NCBI RefSeq assembly: GCF_910588715.1
Contig: NZ_CAJURG010000001.1
Location: forward strand, 62,001 to 126,000
From: an uncultured Clostridium sp.
GTDB taxonomy: Bacteria > Bacillota > Clostridia > Clostridiales > Clostridiaceae
Length of the DNA stretch: 64,000 nt
Direction: 5' to 3'
How positions within the stretch are numbered: the first letter of the stretch is position 1; the number at the start of each line of letters is the position of its first letter. Positions 62,474 to 64,000 of this stretch are shown in pieces. Made by a program: the position numbers and the translations under genes. A model generated the notes under the pieces. It saw nothing but the letters and a program-made list of their open reading frames with translations. It ran no database searches and was not told the DNA's origin.

Positions 62474-63640
62474 ATGGCAAGATTTACATTACCACGAGAT
62501 ATTTATCATGGTAAAGGTTCATTAGAGGTATTAAAAACTTTAAAAGGAAAAAAAGCCGTAGTAGTTGTTGGTGGCGGTTCAATGAAAAGGTTTGGATTTT
62601 TAGATAAAGTAGAAAGTTATTTAAAAGAAGCTGGTTTAGAAGTTAAATTAATAGAAGGAGTAGAACCTGATCCATCAGTTGAAACAGTTATGAATGGTGC
62701 TGCTGTAATGAGAGATTTTGAACCAGATTGGATAATAGCGATGGGTGGAGGATCACCAATAGATGCAGCAAAAGCAATGTGGATTTTCTATGAATATCCT
62801 GATTTTACTTTTGAAGAAGCAGTTGTGCCTTTTGCTTTACCTGAATTAAGACAGAAGGCTAAGTTTGTTGCAATACCATCTACTTCAGGAACAGCTACAG
62901 AAGTAACTGCATTTTCTGTAATTACTGATTATAAAGCTAAAATTAAATATCCTTTAGCTGATTTTAATATAACTCCAGATATTGCAATAGTTGATCCAGA
63001 ACTAGCACAAACAATGCCTCCTAAGCTTGTTGCTCATACAGGAATGGATGCATTAACACATGCAATAGAAGCATATACAGCTTCATTAAGATCAAATTTT
63101 TCAGATCCGTTAGCTTTAAAGGCTATTGAAATGGTTAATGAATACTTAGTTAATTCTTTTAATGGTGATGTAGAATCAAGAAACTTAATGCATGAGGCAC
63201 AATGTTTAGCTGGTATGGCATTTAGTAATGCTTTATTAGGTATAGTACACTCAATGGCTCATAAGGTTGGAGCTGTATTCCATATTCCACATGGATGTGC
63301 TAATGCAATATTTTTACCATATGTAATTCAATATAATAGGTCAAAATGTGAAGATAGATATGCTGATATAGCAAGATTATTAAAACTAGATGGAAATACA
63401 GATTCGGAATTAACAGATTCGTTAATTAAAAAAATAAATGAATTTAATGTAGCTTTAAATATTCCATCATCAATGAAAGAATATGGAGTAACAGAAGAGG
63501 ATTTCTTAAATAATGTTAAACACATAGCTCATAATGCTGTTTTAGATGCATGTACAGGCTCTAATCCAAGAACAATTGATGATGAGACTATGGAAAAACT
63601 TCTTTCATGTACATTCTATGGAAATAAGGTTAACTTTTAG
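62474..63640 (+). CDS. Iron-containing alcohol dehydrogenase
   Basis: This 388-aa protein has the group III dehydrogenase motifs: GGGSPIDAAKAMW for NAD(P) binding, IPSTSGTATEVTAFSVI, and the metal-binding HTGMDALTHAIEAY and HSMAHKVGAVFHIPHG, with three His and one Asp. It probably reduces aldehydes to alcohols, and butanol-type dehydrogenases of clostridia look like this. ATG at 62474 follows SD GGGAGGAG. A start five codons earlier overlaps the SD. A TGATATAAT extended -10 lies at 62393-62401, and ATCACT/AGTGAT half-sites at 62410-62443 lie between it and the gene. Confidence 0.92.
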   Translation: MARFTLPRDIYHGKGSLEVLKTLKGKKAVVVVGGGSMKRFGFLDKVESYLKEAGLEVKLIEGVEPDPSVETVMNGAAVMRDFEPDWIIAMGGGSPIDAAKAMWIFYEYPDFTFEEAVVPFALPELRQKAKFVAIPSTSGTATEVTAFSVITDYKAKIKYPLADFNITPDIAIVDPELAQTMPPKLVAHTGMDALTHAIEAYTASLRSNFSDPLALKAIEMVNEYLVNSFNGDVESRNLMHEAQCLAGMAFSNALLGIVHSMAHKVGAVFHIPHGCANAIFLPYVIQYNRSKCEDRYADIARLLKLDGNTDSELTDSLIKKINEFNVALNIPSSMKEYGVTEEDFLNNVKHIAHNAVLDACTGSNPRTIDDETMEKLLSCTFYGNKVNF

Positions 63641-63659
63641 AAAATAGTTTATTAATTTT

Positions 63660-63700
63660 AAAATGCATTTTTAAGTAGAAATTTAAAAGTGCATTTTTAA
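63660..63700 (+). terminator. Intrinsic terminator after the alcohol dehydrogenase
   Basis: AAAATGCATTTTTAA / TTAAAAGTGCATTTT, 15 bp with one G-T pair, ends in TTTTAATT. Confidence 0.85.
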
Positions 63701-63762
63701 TTACAAAAGGCAGTATTGATTAGTTAAATTTAACATAAGAAAATTATGGGGGGAAGATTAAG

Positions 63763-64000
63763 ATGTATAAGATAGTAGATAAAAGATTATTAACAGAAAA
63801 TATATATTTAATGGATATTGAAGTTGAAAGAGTTGCTAAATCAGCTCAGCCTGGGCAATTTATTATTATAAAAAATGATGATAAGGGAGAGAGAATTCCA
63901 TTAACTATTGCAGATTACAATAGAAAAAAAGGAACAGTTACAATAGTTTTTCAAACTGTTGGATATAGTACAAAGAAGTTAGCTGAGTTTGAAGTTGGTG
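63763..64000 (+). CDS. nfnA: FAD/NAD-binding NfnA-type subunit, 3' end outside window
   Basis: 79 codons are visible after SD ATGGGGGGAAG. MYKIVDKRLLTENIYLMDIE, then AQPGQFIII, ERIPLTIADY and IVFQTVGYSTK, match the ferredoxin reductase-like small subunit of NADH-dependent ferredoxin:NADP oxidoreductase (NfnA/SudB type, related to PyrK). Together with a gltA-like large subunit it moves electrons between NADH, ferredoxin and NADPH. The partner gene would lie beyond the window. Confidence 0.82.
   Translation, partial: MYKIVDKRLLTENIYLMDIEVERVAKSAQPGQFIIIKNDDKGERIPLTIADYNRKKGTVTIVFQTVGYSTKKLAEFEVG

Overview
This 64 kb window is AT-rich chromosomal DNA from a low-GC Gram-positive anaerobe. It is almost certainly a Clostridium sensu stricto species. 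Codon use is strongly A/T-ending, Shine-Dalgarno (SD) sites are strong, TTG and GTG starts are common, and the gene order is that of the clostridial core (coaD, pta-ackA, rpmF-plsX-acpP-rnc-smc-ftsY-ffh-rpsP-trmD-rplS, topA-codY-rpsB-tsf-pyrH-frr-uppS-cdsA-dxr-rseP-ispG, polC). A YlbJ-type protein points to a spore former, and Pta-AckA with an iron-dependent alcohol dehydrogenase points to fermentation. I see no rRNA, tRNA, CRISPR array, insertion sequence, prophage or toxin locus.

Layout. 1-6.7 kb: end of fakA, recG, rsmD, coaD, a coiled-coil protein, then ylbJ and tmcAL on the minus strand. 6.9-9.1 kb: acetate-forming pta-ackA. 9.2-13.3 kb: DUF177 protein, L32, plsX, acpP, rnc and an Elp3-like radical SAM gene. 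13.4-24.3 kb: a 30-codon Prli42-like membrane peptide gene, smc, ftsY, ylxM, ffh, rpsP, khpA, rimM, trmD, rplS, rbgA and rnhB. 24.4-30.0 kb: yraN, a small unknown gene, comM, dprA and topA. 30.2-40.6 kb: codY, rpsB-tsf, pyrH-frr, uppS-cdsA, an AI-2E-type permease inserted before dxr, rseP and ispG. 40.7-49.5 kb: an accessory block between ispG and polC, holding PyrR-regulated codB-codA, a CNNM transporter, a FliB-like methylase, a wrecked NUDIX gene, a GNAT enzyme, a second-type rsgA and rnz. 49.5-64 kb: polC, a methyltransferase, two unknown genes, plsY, a glycerol-3-phosphate-type ABC importer divergent from plsY, an NrnA-like phosphoesterase, an alcohol dehydrogenase and the start of nfnA.

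No wholly new multi-gene system is evident. The most interesting signals are RNA-level. In khpA, the DUF177-rpmF transcript and possibly topA, a strong SD lies too far upstream of the start, and an intervening hairpin would restore normal spacing. rpsB has a nested three-stem leader. codBA has a textbook PyrR attenuator with all three mutually exclusive stems readable. rsgA is preceded by a 20-codon leader ORF and a hairpin that could form a translational attenuator. All RNA structures were folded by eye. Functional names rest on recognising family motifs, without database searches.
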